Counted from the stretch's first letter, positions 35,142 to 45,084 are shown. The stretch is 64,000 nt of DNA from an uncultured Clostridium sp. (GCF_934754915.1 NZ_CAKVKB010000006.1:1-64000), one strand, 5' to 3'. The notes: generated by a model not told the origin, from the letters alone. Translations and numbers: made by a program.

Positions 35142-36920
35142 TTGAAGACCGGAAAGATAATTAAAGTTTCAGGACCTTTAGTAGTTGCTGAAGGTATGGA
35201 TGAAGCTAATATACAAGACGTATGTAAGGTTGGAGAAAAAGGACTTATCGGTGAAATTATTGAAATGAGAGGCGATAAGGCTTCAATTCAGGTTTACGAA
35301 GAAACATCAGGAATAGGACCTGGAGATCCAGTTGTAACTACAGGAGAACCACTTAGTGTTGAACTTGGACCAGGACTTATGGAAGCCATGTTTGATGGAA
35401 TACAAAGACCACTAGATAAATTTATGGAGGTTGCTAATTCAGCATTCCTTACTAGAGGGGTTTCAGTTCCAGCTTTAGATAGAGATAAAAAATGGGAGTT
35501 CAATCCAACTGCTAAGGTAGGAGATGTGGTAGAACCAGGAGATATTATTGGTACAGTTCAAGAAACTCCTGTAGTTTTACAAAAAATAATGATTCCAGTA
35601 GGAATTGAAGGAAAAATCAAAGAAATTAAAGGTGGAAGTTTTACTGTTGTAGAAACAGTTGCAGTAGTTGAAACTAAAGACGGAGATAAAGAAGTTCAAT
35701 TAATGCAAAAGTGGCCAGTAAGAAAAGGTAGACCATATAAGAAAAAAATCAATCCTAAAGAACCAATGTTAACTGGCCAAAGAGTTATTGATACTTTCTT
35801 CCCTGTTGCAAAGGGTGGAGCAGCTGCTATTCCAGGACCATTCGGAGCTGGAAAAACAGTTACTCAGCACCAGATTGCTAAATGGGGAGATGCTGAAATA
35901 GTTGTTTACGTTGGATGCGGTGAACGTGGTAACGAAATGACAGATGTTGTTAATGAGTTCCCAGAACTTATTGACCCTAAGACTGGTCAATCATTAATGA
36001 AGAGAACAGTTCTTATAGCTAATACTTCAAACATGCCAGTTGCTGCCAGAGAAGCTTCAATATACACAGGTATCACAATAGCTGAATATTTCAGAGATAT
36101 GGGATACTCAGTATCAATAATGGCTGACTCTACTTCAAGATGGGCAGAAGCATTAAGAGAAATGTCTGGTAGACTTGAAGAAATGCCTGGTGATGAAGGT
36201 TATCCAGCTTATCTTGGATCAAGACTTGCTGATTACTATGAAAGAGCTGGTAAAGTTGAATGTTTAGGTAATGACGGAAGAGAAGGTTCAATCACTGCTA
36301 TCGGTGCCGTATCACCTCCAGGAGGAGATATTTCTGAACCAGTATCACAAGGTACTTTAAGAATAGTTAAAGTATTCTGGGGACTTGATGCACAACTTGC
36401 TTATCAAAGACACTTCCCAACAATCAACTGGTTAACTTCATATTCATTATATCAAGATACAATTGATCAATGGATGGATGAAAATGTTGCAGATAACTGG
36501 GGAGCTTTAAGATTAGAAGCTATGACTATTCTTCAAGAAGAAGCTCAATTACAAGAAATAGTAAGACTTGTAGGTATAGATGCATTATCTGAAAAAGATA
36601 GATTAAAATTAGATGTTGCTAAGTCAATAAGAGAAGACTATTTACAACAAAATGGTTTCCATGAAGTTGATACTTATACATCTTTAAAGAAACAATATAA
36701 AATGTTAAGTCTTATCTTAGGATATAGACATGAAGCTGAAAGAGCATTAGAAGCTGGTGTTTACTTAAGCGATATAATGGCTATGGAAGATTTAAAAGAC
36801 AGAATTGCAAGAAGTAAGTACATACACGAAGATGATCTAGATAAGATAGATCAGATTGCTGTAGATTTACATGCTGCAATTGATGACTTAATAAGCAAAG
36901 GAGGGGTAGCAAATGCTTAA
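35142..36920 (+). CDS. ntpA: V-type ATPase catalytic subunit A
   Basis: 592 residues, full length, including the about 90-residue nonhomologous insert typical of A subunits. Walker A is GPFGAGKT; the catalytic Glu is in GCGERGNEM. It hydrolyses ATP in alternating A3B3 hexamers. Start TTG 35142 follows AAAGGTAGG. It overlaps ntpB by 8 nt. Confidence 0.97.
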   Translation: MKTGKIIKVSGPLVVAEGMDEANIQDVCKVGEKGLIGEIIEMRGDKASIQVYEETSGIGPGDPVVTTGEPLSVELGPGLMEAMFDGIQRPLDKFMEVANSAFLTRGVSVPALDRDKKWEFNPTAKVGDVVEPGDIIGTVQETPVVLQKIMIPVGIEGKIKEIKGGSFTVVETVAVVETKDGDKEVQLMQKWPVRKGRPYKKKINPKEPMLTGQRVIDTFFPVAKGGAAAIPGPFGAGKTVTQHQIAKWGDAEIVVYVGCGERGNEMTDVVNEFPELIDPKTGQSLMKRTVLIANTSNMPVAAREASIYTGITIAEYFRDMGYSVSIMADSTSRWAEALREMSGRLEEMPGDEGYPAYLGSRLADYYERAGKVECLGNDGREGSITAIGAVSPPGGDISEPVSQGTLRIVKVFWGLDAQLAYQRHFPTINWLTSYSLYQDTIDQWMDENVADNWGALRLEAMTILQEEAQLQEIVRLVGIDALSEKDRLKLDVAKSIREDYLQQNGFHEVDTYTSLKKQYKMLSLILGYRHEAERALEAGVYLSDIMAMEDLKDRIARSKYIHEDDLDKIDQIAVDLHAAIDDLISKGGVANA

Positions 36921-38292
36921 AGAGTATAGAACAGTTACAGAAGTTGTTGGCCCTTTGATGGTTGTTGAGGGTGTTGAAGGCGTTAAATATGACGAATTAG
37001 TTGATATAGAACTTCATACTGGTGAAAAAAGAAGAGGTAAGGTTCTTGAAGTTAATGGATCAAAAGCTATGGTTCAGATTTTCGAAGGATCTTCTGGTAT
37101 AAAATTAAAAGGTACTAAAGCTAAATTCTTAGGAAGACCACTTGAACTAGGTGTATCTGAAGATATGGTTGGTAGAGTATTTGATGGTATGGGTAGACCA
37201 AATGATAATGGTCCAGAAATCATACCAGAAAAAAGAGTTGATATAAATGGTGAAGCTATAAATCCAATGGCTAGAGATTTCCCATCAGAATTTATTCAAA
37301 CAGGAGTTTCTGCTATTGATGGACTTAACACTCTAGTTAGAGGACAAAAACTTCCAGTTTTCTCAGCATCAGGACTTCCACACCAAGAACTTGCTGCACA
37401 AATTGCAAGACAAGCGAAAGTTTTAAATTCTGATTCTAAGTTCGCAATTGTATTTGCAGCTATAGGTATTACATTCGAAGAAGCTGAATTCTTCGTTGAT
37501 GAATTTAAAAAGACAGGTGCGATTGACAGATCAGTTCTATTCATGAACTTAGCATCTGACCCAGCTATCGAAAGAATAGCTACTCCAAGAATGGCATTAA
37601 CTTGTGCTGAATACTTAGCATATGAAAAGGGAATGCAGGTTCTTGTAATAATGACAGATATCACAAACTATGCTGAAGCATTAAGAGAAATTTCAGCAGC
37701 TAGAAAAGAAGTTCCAGGAAGAAGAGGATATCCAGGATATTTATATACTGACCTTTCTACTTTATATGAAAGAGCAGGAAGAATCAGAGGTAAAGAAGGT
37801 TCAATAACTCAGATTCCAATACTTACAATGCCTGAAGATGATAAGACACATCCAATTCCAGACTTAACTGGATATATTACAGAAGGTCAGATTATCCTTT
37901 CAAGAGAATTATATAAGAAAGGTTTAATGCCACCAATTGATGTTTTACCATCACTTTCAAGACTTAAAGATAAAGGTATTGGTAAAGGAAAGACTAGAGA
38001 AGACCATGCAGATACTATGAACCAATTATTTGCAGCATATTCACAAGGTAAACAAGCAAAAGAATTATCAGCAATCTTAGGAGAATCTGCTTTATCTGAT
38101 ACAGATAAGAAATTAGCTAAATTTGCTGAAGCTTTTGAAAATGAGTATGTATCACAAGGATTTAATACTAATAGAAGTATTGAAGAAACTCTTGATTTAG
38201 GATGGAAATTATTAAAGATGATTCCTAGAACTGAACTTAAGAGAATCAGAGATGAATACCTTGAAAAATATCTGCCAAGAGAGGAAGAATAG
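36913..38292 (+). CDS. ntpB: V-type ATPase regulatory subunit B
   Basis: 459 residues, normal length. It is the non-catalytic nucleotide-binding-fold partner of A: the P-loop is replaced by SASGLPHQELA, as in all B subunits. The Arg finger region SDPAIERIATPRMALT is present. A GGAGGGG ribosome site lies in the ntpA tail. Confidence 0.97.
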   Translation: MLKEYRTVTEVVGPLMVVEGVEGVKYDELVDIELHTGEKRRGKVLEVNGSKAMVQIFEGSSGIKLKGTKAKFLGRPLELGVSEDMVGRVFDGMGRPNDNGPEIIPEKRVDINGEAINPMARDFPSEFIQTGVSAIDGLNTLVRGQKLPVFSASGLPHQELAAQIARQAKVLNSDSKFAIVFAAIGITFEEAEFFVDEFKKTGAIDRSVLFMNLASDPAIERIATPRMALTCAEYLAYEKGMQVLVIMTDITNYAEALREISAARKEVPGRRGYPGYLYTDLSTLYERAGRIRGKEGSITQIPILTMPEDDKTHPIPDLTGYITEGQIILSRELYKKGLMPPIDVLPSLSRLKDKGIGKGKTREDHADTMNQLFAAYSQGKQAKELSAILGESALSDTDKKLAKFAEAFENEYVSQGFNTNRSIEETLDLGWKLLKMIPRTELKRIRDEYLEKYLPREEE

Positions 38293-38295
38293 TCT

Positions 38296-38937
38296 ATGGC
38301 TAAGTTAAACGTCAATCCTACTAGAATGGAACTCACTAAGCTTAAGAAAAGACTAGCAACATCAACAAGAAGTCATAAACTTTTAAAGGATAAACAAGAT
38401 GAATTAATGAGACAATTCATTAATCTTGTTAAATATAATAACAAACTAAGAAAAGAAGTTGAAGACAATCTTCAAAGTTCTCTTAAGGATTTTGTTATGG
38501 CAAGTGCTGTAATGAGTTCTGAATTCTTAGAAGAAGCTATTGTATATCCTAAAGAGCATATAAGTGTTGAAGTTGGAGAAAAGAATGTTATGAGTGTATC
38601 TGTTCCAGTAATGAACTTCAAGAGACAGCTTGAAGGAGACGAAGGAAGCATATATCCTTATGGATTTGCAAATACATCTTCAGAGCTTGACGATACACTT
38701 TCAAAACTTTATGGAATTCTTCCACAATTACTAGAGCTTGCAGAAGTAGAAAAGTCATGTCAGTTAATGGCTGATGAAATTGAAAGCACTAGAAGAAGAG
38801 TTAATGCTCTTGAATACATGACAATACCTCAGCTTCAAGAGACTATAAAGTATATAAGAATGAGACTAGATGAAAATGAAAGATCTGCTACAACTAGATT
38901 AATGAAAGTTAAGAGCATGATTGAACAAAGAGGCTAG
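38296..38937 (+). CDS. ntpD: V-type ATPase subunit D, central shaft
   Basis: 213 residues. Two long terminal helices pack into the rotating shaft inside the A3B3 head. The N-terminal NPTRMELTKLKKRLATS is the family signature, and the C-terminal about 40 residues give the return helix. The short spacing (3 nt) from ntpB and the terminator behind it show it ends the operon. The ntpH and ntpJ genes of the E. hirae operon are absent here. Confidence 0.96.
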   Translation: MAKLNVNPTRMELTKLKKRLATSTRSHKLLKDKQDELMRQFINLVKYNNKLRKEVEDNLQSSLKDFVMASAVMSSEFLEEAIVYPKEHISVEVGEKNVMSVSVPVMNFKRQLEGDEGSIYPYGFANTSSELDDTLSKLYGILPQLLELAEVEKSCQLMADEIESTRRRVNALEYMTIPQLQETIKYIRMRLDENERSATTRLMKVKSMIEQRG

Positions 38938-38947
38938 ATTTATAGTA

Positions 38948-38982
38948 TAAAAAGAGTACTGTTTTTCAGTACTCTTTTTATA
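38948..38982 (+). terminator. Intrinsic terminator after V-ATPase operon
   Basis: AAAAAGAGTACTG pairs with CAGTACTCTTTTT around a 4-nt T loop. Confidence 0.9.
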
Positions 38983-39303
38983 TGATTTCTTTATGGGAGA
39001 GATTTCATATAAAAAACTTTAAGTTATTTTTTAAAAATTCTTATTATTAAATTTTATATTTTAACTTATATTTCAATATTGTAAAGTTTATTAAAGAATT
39101 AGTTATTTCATAGTAAGAGAGTACTTTTATTATGAGTTTTAAACAATGAAAATAAGCAAATAGAATTTAATAAAAGAGGCTGATGATAAATAAAATTAAT
39201 AATTTTGTAATTGATATACCATATTATTAATAGTATAATCAAATGGATAGAAAATTCAAAATTATTATAAGGCTATGATGATTTTAACTAAGGAGTAGAT
39301 AAG
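38983..39303 (+). promoter_or_regulatory. AT-rich gap with a promoter for the WecA-family gene
   Basis: No gene seen. TTGATA (39211-39216) and TATAAT (39234-39239) are 17 nt apart about 65 nt before the next start. Nothing else was recognised in the stretch. Confidence 0.55.
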
Positions 39304-40269
39304 ATGAATTATATATTAGCAATGATGATTGCATTAACAGCAGCATTGATTATCATGCCATTTCTTATGAAACTATCTCATAAACTGGAATTTACAGATA
39401 AACCTAATAAAAGAAAGCAACATAAAACTCCAACACCGTTATGTGGAGGAATTGCAATATACATAGGATTTTTTATTTCATATTTTTTATTTGTTGAAGA
39501 AGAGAATGCAGTACAACAAAAGGCTATATTCATAGGAGCAACAATGATCTTGTTAATTGGTCTTGTTGATGATTATTATAAAACAAAGGGAAAGGAATTC
39601 CCAATCATGCCAAGATTGATAGTACAATTGATGTCAGCCATAATTGTATTTCAGTCAGGTATATTTTTTAAAGGATTCACAAATCCATTTACATCAGAAT
39701 TTATAACACTTAGCACAACTATTCAGTTTATTCTTACTATAACATGGATATTTGGTGTTACTACAGTTATAAACTGGTCAGATGGTAAAGATGGACTCGC
39801 TGGAGGATTATCTTTGATTTCAGCAATGACATTTTTTATTGCAGCATTAATTCTGGGACAGCAGGATTCATCAGCAATGGTTTCGGTGATTTTATCTGGA
39901 AGCATAATAGGTTTTCTGTATTATAATAAATATCCAGCTAAAGTTTTTATGGGGGATTCAGGAGCAAATTTTTTAGGATTTATTTTAAGTGTTACTGCAT
40001 TAGATGGTATGTTTAAGCAGACAACAGTAATGAGCCTGTTTATACCAATACTTGCACTTGCAGTGCCTATATTTGATAATTTATTTGTTATATTTAAGAG
40101 ATTTTCAGAAGGAAAACCAGTATATCAAGCAGATAGGAGTCAGATACATTTCAGACTTGAAGAAAAAGGTTTTTCACCTAAACAGATAGTTAATTACATA
40201 ATGATGATTAGTCTGTCTTTTAGTATATTTTCCATAATTTTATTATTGATAAGAAAGATAAAATTTTAA
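39304..40269 (+). CDS. Undecaprenyl-phosphate sugar-1-phosphate transferase (MraY/WecA/TagO family)
   Basis: 321 residues with about 10-11 transmembrane helices. The enzyme transfers an N-acetylamino-sugar 1-phosphate from a UDP-sugar to undecaprenyl phosphate, starting teichoic acid or polysaccharide synthesis. Family motifs are DKPNKRKQHKTPTPLCGGIA, GLVDDYY and VFMGDSGANFLGF. The active-site loop reads NWSDGKDGLAGG, with Lys where most relatives have Leu or Ile (DGLDG). Its position away from dcw genes argues for TagO/WecA rather than MraY. AAGGAG precedes the ATG. Confidence 0.9.
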   Translation: MNYILAMMIALTAALIIMPFLMKLSHKLEFTDKPNKRKQHKTPTPLCGGIAIYIGFFISYFLFVEEENAVQQKAIFIGATMILLIGLVDDYYKTKGKEFPIMPRLIVQLMSAIIVFQSGIFFKGFTNPFTSEFITLSTTIQFILTITWIFGVTTVINWSDGKDGLAGGLSLISAMTFFIAALILGQQDSSAMVSVILSGSIIGFLYYNKYPAKVFMGDSGANFLGFILSVTALDGMFKQTTVMSLFIPILALAVPIFDNLFVIFKRFSEGKPVYQADRSQIHFRLEEKGFSPKQIVNYIMMISLSFSIFSIILLLIRKIKF

Positions 40270-40322
40270 CATTTTTCTTTACAAATTTAAAATAAAGATA
40301 TATAATAAATGCAATAATGATA

Positions 40323-40470
40323 CTTATCAAGAGTGGTGGAGGGACTGGCCCTATGAAGCCCGGCAACCAATATTTATATATGTGGTGCCAAATCCTGCAG
40401 TTTTTTACTGATAGATAAGGTGTTTTTAGAAAGCTTTACACCTAAGGAGTACCTTAGGTGTTTTTTGTTT
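40323..40470 (+). promoter_or_regulatory. SAM-I (S-box) riboswitch with terminator
   Basis: The aptamer runs from CTTATC (40323-40328) to GATAAG (40414-40419), which form P1. Conserved S-box core segments are AGAGTGGTGGAGGGACTGGC, GAAGCCCGGCAACC and GGTGCCAAATCC. The terminator stem ACACCTAAGG (40438-40447) and CCTTAGGTGT (40452-40461) is followed by TTTTTT. AAGGTGT (40417-40423) can instead pair with ACACCT of the terminator, giving the antiterminator. SAM binding should stabilise P1 and terminate transcription of the methionine synthase genes. Confidence 0.97.
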
Positions 40471-40660
40471 CATAATATGAATATGCAATATATTTTATAA
40501 AACATTTCAACAAATTTTAAATGAAACTTTTAATCATATTTTGATAATATATATGTTCCAATTAACAAATGTACAATTTACAATGAATGATGGATATTTG
40601 CAATATTTATTTGATTATTGGAAATATATATTAAGAAGGGATAGTGATAGTGGAGAGATT

Positions 40661-41344
40661 ATGAATGCATTAGAATTAAAAATTGACAGAGAAGAAGTAC
40701 TGAGATATTTGGGACACAAGGGTCAAAAGATAGATGAAAATATGAGTGAAATGATTGATCAGTGCAGAGAAGAGATAAGAAAAATAATAATTCCACGAGC
40801 TGTCTATGAATATAGAAATATTCAGAATACAAAGGAAGGAATAGAAGTTCTTGATACAAATCTCATGCTGACAGGAAATGATATAATGAAGCATTTAAGA
40901 GCATCTAAGGAATGTGTTCTTATGGCTGTTACTCTTGGAAATGAGATTGAAAAGAAAACTCGTCTTTATGAAAAGACAAATCTTACAAAGGCACTTATTA
41001 TTGATGCATGTGCAACTACTGCAGTTGAAGAAATTTGTGACAAGATAGAAGATGAAATAAGAAAGAAAGCAGAGAAAAAAGGAATGAAGATTACATTTAG
41101 ATATAGTCCTGGGTATGGAGATTTGCCTCTTGAAATACAAAATAGTTTTCTGCGTGTATTGGATGCAAATAAAAAGATAGGGCTTACTGTATCGGAAAAT
41201 AATCTGCTATTTCCCAGGAAATCTGTTACAGCAATAATAGGTATTGTAAATTCAAATGTTAAAATAAATACGAGAAACTGTGAAAATTGTAACAATTACA
41301 ATAATTGCAGTTTCAGAAGAGAAGGAGAAACTTGTGGGGCTTAA
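40661..41344 (+). CDS. Methionine synthase reactivation-domain protein
   Basis: 227 residues. It corresponds to the C-terminal activation (SAM-binding) domain of cobalamin-dependent MetH, here a separate protein, as known from Thermotoga maritima. The motif RYSPGYGDLPLEIQ is the signature of this domain, with RAS at an earlier binding segment. It should reductively methylate inactive cob(II)alamin using SAM. C-terminal cysteines CENCNNYNNCSF may bind a metal. A longer frame exists to 40541, but GGAG before ATG 40661 fits and matches the domain start. It overlaps metH. Confidence 0.9.
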   Translation: MNALELKIDREEVLRYLGHKGQKIDENMSEMIDQCREEIRKIIIPRAVYEYRNIQNTKEGIEVLDTNLMLTGNDIMKHLRASKECVLMAVTLGNEIEKKTRLYEKTNLTKALIIDACATTAVEEICDKIEDEIRKKAEKKGMKITFRYSPGYGDLPLEIQNSFLRVLDANKKIGLTVSENNLLFPRKSVTAIIGIVNSNVKINTRNCENCNNYNNCSFRREGETCGA

Positions 41345-43742
41345 AGAGTTAATAAAGGAAAAAATATTAATATTTGATGGAGCAATGGGGACAATGCTTC
41401 AGAAAAAAGGGTTAAAGGTTGGAGAAAATCCAGAGTTACTTAATATAAAATCACCAGAAATAATTGAGGAAATACATAAAGAATATATAGAAAGCGGTGC
41501 AAATGTAATAACAACAAATACATTTGGAGCAAATGAAAGAAAGTTAAAGCTTTGTAATCTTCAGGTCGAAGAAGCTGTAGATGCAGCTATTAAAATTGCT
41601 AAAAAAGCAAGAGGAAACAAGGAAGTATATATTGCTCTTGACATAGGGCCAATAGGTGAACTTCTTGAACCAATGGGAACATTGAGTTTTGATGAAGCTT
41701 ATGAAATATTTAAACGTCAAATTATTCAAGGTGTGAAATCAGGAGCAGATGTTATTCTTTTTGAAACAATGACTGATTTATATGAACTTAAGGCAGCAGT
41801 TCTTGCTGCGAAGGAACACAGTGATCTTCCAATATTATGCACAATGACCTTTGAGGAAAATGGAAGAACATTTACTGGATGTCTTCCAGAAGCAATGGTT
41901 TTAGTTCTTGAAGGACTTGGAGTTGATGCATTAGGAGTAAACTGTTCATTAGGACCAAAACAGCTTAAACCTGTTGTGGAAGAAATATGTAGACTATCTA
42001 ATATTCCTGTAATGGTTCAACCTAATGCGGGTCTTCCTACATTATCAATAAATAATGAAACAAAATATGATGTTACAAAGGAAGAATTTGCGGAAACATT
42101 ATGCAGTTTCATTGAAAGCGGTGTAAGTATAATTGGAGGATGTTGTGGTACTACTCCGGATTATATAAGAGAGCTTGCAGAAAGGACTAAAGACAAAAAA
42201 GTTACAAAGAGAGAAAAAAATTATTATGAAGCTGTATGTACTCCATCAAAAGTTGTAAGAATTGATGGAGTAAGAATTGTCGGAGAAAGAATAAATCCAA
42301 CAGGAAAAAAATTATTTAAACAGGCACTTATAAATGAGGATATGGATTATATTCTTAGTACAGCAGTTGCTCAGGCTGAGGCAGGTGCACATATTCTTGA
42401 TGTAAATGTAGGTCTTCCTAAAATTGATGAGCCTAATATGATGCGTAGAGTAGTAAGAGAAATTCAGGGAATACTTGATATACCTCTTCAGATAGATTCG
42501 TCAGATAAAATTGCTATTGAAAAAGGGTTGAGATATTATAACGGAAAACCTAATCTTAATTCTGTAAATGGTGAAGATAAAGTACTGGATACTGTACTTC
42601 CTCTTGTAAAAAAATATGGTGCAAATGTTATAGGGCTTACTTTAGATGAAAAGGGAATACCTAAAAAAGCAGAAGATAGATTTAAAATTGCCCAGAAAGT
42701 AGTAAATAAGGCTGCTGAATATGGAATAAGAAAAGAAAATGTATTTATAGATTGTCTTGTACTTACTGTTTCAGCTCAGCAGGAAGAGGTTCAGGAAACA
42801 TTAAAAGCTGTAAGGATGGTCAAAGAGAAATTAGGAGTAAAAACTCTTTTAGGAGTTTCAAATATATCTTTTGGACTTCCAAACAGAAAACTTATCAATG
42901 AAACATTTTTAGCACTGGCACTTGCAAATGGGCTTGATCTTCCAATAATGAACCCAAATGAAAATGGCATGATAAGAGTTATAGATTCATATAATGTACT
43001 TTATAACTATGATAAAGGTTCTGAACACTATATTAAAAATTATGCTAATGTTACAATTGAAAGTAGTGTAAAAGGCAATGGATCATCAGAAGGAAATGGA
43101 GGACAGGCAGCAGATAATAAGGAACATGATTTAAAGTATGTTGTAATAAAGGGGCTTAAAGAAGAAGCAAAAACTGCAACAATTGAATTATTAAAAGAAC
43201 ATGAACCATTAGAAATAGTAAATGAATATCTAATACCTGCATTGGATGAAGTTGGAGAGCAGTATGAAAAAGGAATTTTATTTCTGCCACAATTAATACA
43301 AGCAGCGGAAACTGTAAAGAATTCATTTACAGTATTAAAATCTGAAATATCTAAAAATAATACTGAAACAATATCAAAAGGAAAGATAATAATTGCAACA
43401 GTTAAAGGAGATATCCATGATATAGGAAAAAATATCGTTAAAGTCATACTTGAAAATTATGGATATGAAATGATAGATTTAGGAAAGGATGTTCCTATTG
43501 AAACTGTTGTAAGTGAAGCTAAAAAGCATGATGTTAAACTTATTGGGCTAAGTGCTTTAATGACAACGACAATAAGAAGTATGGAAGATACTATAACTGC
43601 ATTAAAAGAAAGCGGATATAAAGGAAAAGTTTTTGTTGGAGGAGCTGTTCTCACTCCAGAGTATGCTGATCAGATAGGAGCAGATTTTTATGCAAAGGAT
43701 GCAAAAGAATCAGTAGAGATTGCTAAAAAGATATTTGCTTAA
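41334..43742 (+). CDS. metH: Cobalamin-dependent methionine synthase lacking reactivation domain
   Basis: About 802 residues versus about 1200 in full MetH. Domains: homocysteine-binding barrel (about 1-300; zinc Cys in GVNCSLGP and GGCCGTTPDY), methyltetrahydrofolate (pterin) barrel (about 310-570; VRIVGERINPTGKK), cobalamin cap and binding domains (about 590-802; GDIHDIGKNIVK carries the lower His ligand). The reactivation domain is missing and is encoded by the preceding gene. The start GTG 41334 follows AAGGAG (41322-41327) and overlaps the upstream gene by 11 nt. Expression is under the SAM-I riboswitch. A hairpin terminator follows. Confidence 0.95.
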   Translation: MGLKELIKEKILIFDGAMGTMLQKKGLKVGENPELLNIKSPEIIEEIHKEYIESGANVITTNTFGANERKLKLCNLQVEEAVDAAIKIAKKARGNKEVYIALDIGPIGELLEPMGTLSFDEAYEIFKRQIIQGVKSGADVILFETMTDLYELKAAVLAAKEHSDLPILCTMTFEENGRTFTGCLPEAMVLVLEGLGVDALGVNCSLGPKQLKPVVEEICRLSNIPVMVQPNAGLPTLSINNETKYDVTKEEFAETLCSFIESGVSIIGGCCGTTPDYIRELAERTKDKKVTKREKNYYEAVCTPSKVVRIDGVRIVGERINPTGKKLFKQALINEDMDYILSTAVAQAEAGAHILDVNVGLPKIDEPNMMRRVVREIQGILDIPLQIDSSDKIAIEKGLRYYNGKPNLNSVNGEDKVLDTVLPLVKKYGANVIGLTLDEKGIPKKAEDRFKIAQKVVNKAAEYGIRKENVFIDCLVLTVSAQQEEVQETLKAVRMVKEKLGVKTLLGVSNISFGLPNRKLINETFLALALANGLDLPIMNPNENGMIRVIDSYNVLYNYDKGSEHYIKNYANVTIESSVKGNGSSEGNGGQAADNKEHDLKYVVIKGLKEEAKTATIELLKEHEPLEIVNEYLIPALDEVGEQYEKGILFLPQLIQAAETVKNSFTVLKSEISKNNTETISKGKIIIATVKGDIHDIGKNIVKVILENYGYEMIDLGKDVPIETVVSEAKKHDVKLIGLSALMTTTIRSMEDTITALKESGYKGKVFVGGAVLTPEYADQIGADFYAKDAKESVEIAKKIFA

Positions 43743-43752
43743 TTAGGAATAG

Positions 43753-43804
43753 AGAAACTGTTTTAGGACTGTATTTATCAGTCTTAGGACAGTTTCTTTA
43801 TTTT
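43753..43804 (+). terminator. Intrinsic terminator after metH
   Basis: A long imperfect stem (GAAACTGTTTTAGGACTG with CAGTCTTAGGACAGTTTC) is followed by TTTATTTT. Confidence 0.8.
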
Positions 43805-44000
43805 AGAAAAAGATAAATTGAGAAAAATTATTTTGCTGTACTTTTAGAAAATGATTATAAAATTATCTTTTCTTGATAATTATTGAATTATTTACATAAT
43901 TATTATATTTTATACAAAATAGTATATATTTGAGATAATAGTGATATAATTGACTTATGAATAATATAATAAATTTAATAATGAAAAGAGGGATTTTATA

Positions 44001-44093
44001 ATGTATATGCCAGATATGCCAGGTAAGAAAATAGAAAATGAAAGCTTAAATGCAGCGTATAAATTTATACCTTATTTAAATGATAAAAATTAA
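44001..44093 (+). CDS. Possible 30-residue peptide gene
   Basis: ATG at 44001 has a GAGGG ribosome site 9 nt upstream and encodes 30 codons to TAA. The product begins MYMPDMPGKKIEN, soluble and without recognised motif. It lies in an otherwise empty 385-nt gap, 34 nt before the flavoprotein gene on the same strand. It could be a small protein or a leader peptide. Support is the ribosome site only. Confidence 0.4.
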   Translation: MYMPDMPGKKIENESLNAAYKFIPYLNDKN

Positions 44094-44127
44094 ATAGAAA
44101 TATTTGTTCATGGTTGGAGGGAAACAT

Positions 44128-45084
44128 ATGGGATTAAAAATATTAGGCATAACTACAGGCAGAAAAAATTCTAATTCAGAGATTCTATTAAAAGAAGCAC
44201 TTTTAGCATGTCAAGAAAAAGGTGCAGAAGTTACTATGATAAATCTAAAGGATTATAATATTATGGATTGTACAGGGTGTACAGCATGTACTCAAGGAAT
44301 GGTAGAAGGAAAAAAAGTACCTTGTATACTAGAAAAGAAAGATGATAAGAAGGCTATTATGGATGTTATGCTAGAAACGGATGGATTAATAGTTTCTGTT
44401 CCGACATATTATCTTATGCCTAATTCAGAATTTTTGAGGTTCATGCATAGAAATTTGTGTTATGAAACACCATTTTTAGAGGCGTTAGGTGAAATTGTAC
44501 ATAAAGATAAAGTCGCAGCAATAATGTCTGTAGGAGGTTCCACACGTGCATGGCAGTCAATGTCATTAGAAGCCCTTCAAATAACATGTAGTTTAAATGA
44601 TTATCAGGTAATTGATATGTATATGGCTTCAAGAGTCCCTGCACCGAGACAGTGTTTATTACATGATGAAATGATACAAAGAGCTCATAGGATGGGAGAA
44701 AATGTAATGAAGTCATTAAATACTCCAGTAGAAAACAGAAAATGGCTTGGTGATGAAGATATGGGATGGTGTCCAAATTGTCATGGAAATGCTTTGATTT
44801 TAGGAGCTCCTCAGTGGGACGGTGTAAGCTTTGAAGTAGAATGCCAGGTATGTGGAGCTGGAGGAAAATTGCAAAAAACAGAAGATGGAAAGTGGAAATT
44901 TGTTATTGAAAAAAATGGACTAGTTCATGACCGTACAACAAGAGAAGGAAGAAATAACCATGTTAAAGAGATCATAGCTACTCAAGGTGGCTTTTATACT
45001 GAGGAAAATTTGAAAATTGTAAATGAAAAATTCAAGAAATATAAAAATATTAAATTTCCTACAATTGAAGTGAAGAAGAATTAA
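44128..45084 (+). CDS. NADPH-dependent FMN reductase/flavodoxin-like protein with C-terminal zinc ribbon
   Basis: 318 residues. The N-terminal flavodoxin-like domain (about 1-190) shows the FMN phosphate-binding opening GITTGRKNSNSEILLKEAL and an internal CTGCTACTQG motif near residue 50, common in clostridial iron-sulfur flavoproteins of the NADPH-dependent FMN reductase family. The C-terminal part has CPNCHGN and CQVCGAGG, four cysteines of a probable zinc ribbon or rubredoxin-like knuckle. GGAGGG precedes ATG 44128; the longer frame from 44104 is rejected because the ribosome site lies within it. The physiological substrate is unknown. Confidence 0.85.
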   Translation: MGLKILGITTGRKNSNSEILLKEALLACQEKGAEVTMINLKDYNIMDCTGCTACTQGMVEGKKVPCILEKKDDKKAIMDVMLETDGLIVSVPTYYLMPNSEFLRFMHRNLCYETPFLEALGEIVHKDKVAAIMSVGGSTRAWQSMSLEALQITCSLNDYQVIDMYMASRVPAPRQCLLHDEMIQRAHRMGENVMKSLNTPVENRKWLGDEDMGWCPNCHGNALILGAPQWDGVSFEVECQVCGAGGKLQKTEDGKWKFVIEKNGLVHDRTTREGRNNHVKEIIATQGGFYTEENLKIVNEKFKKYKNIKFPTIEVKKN

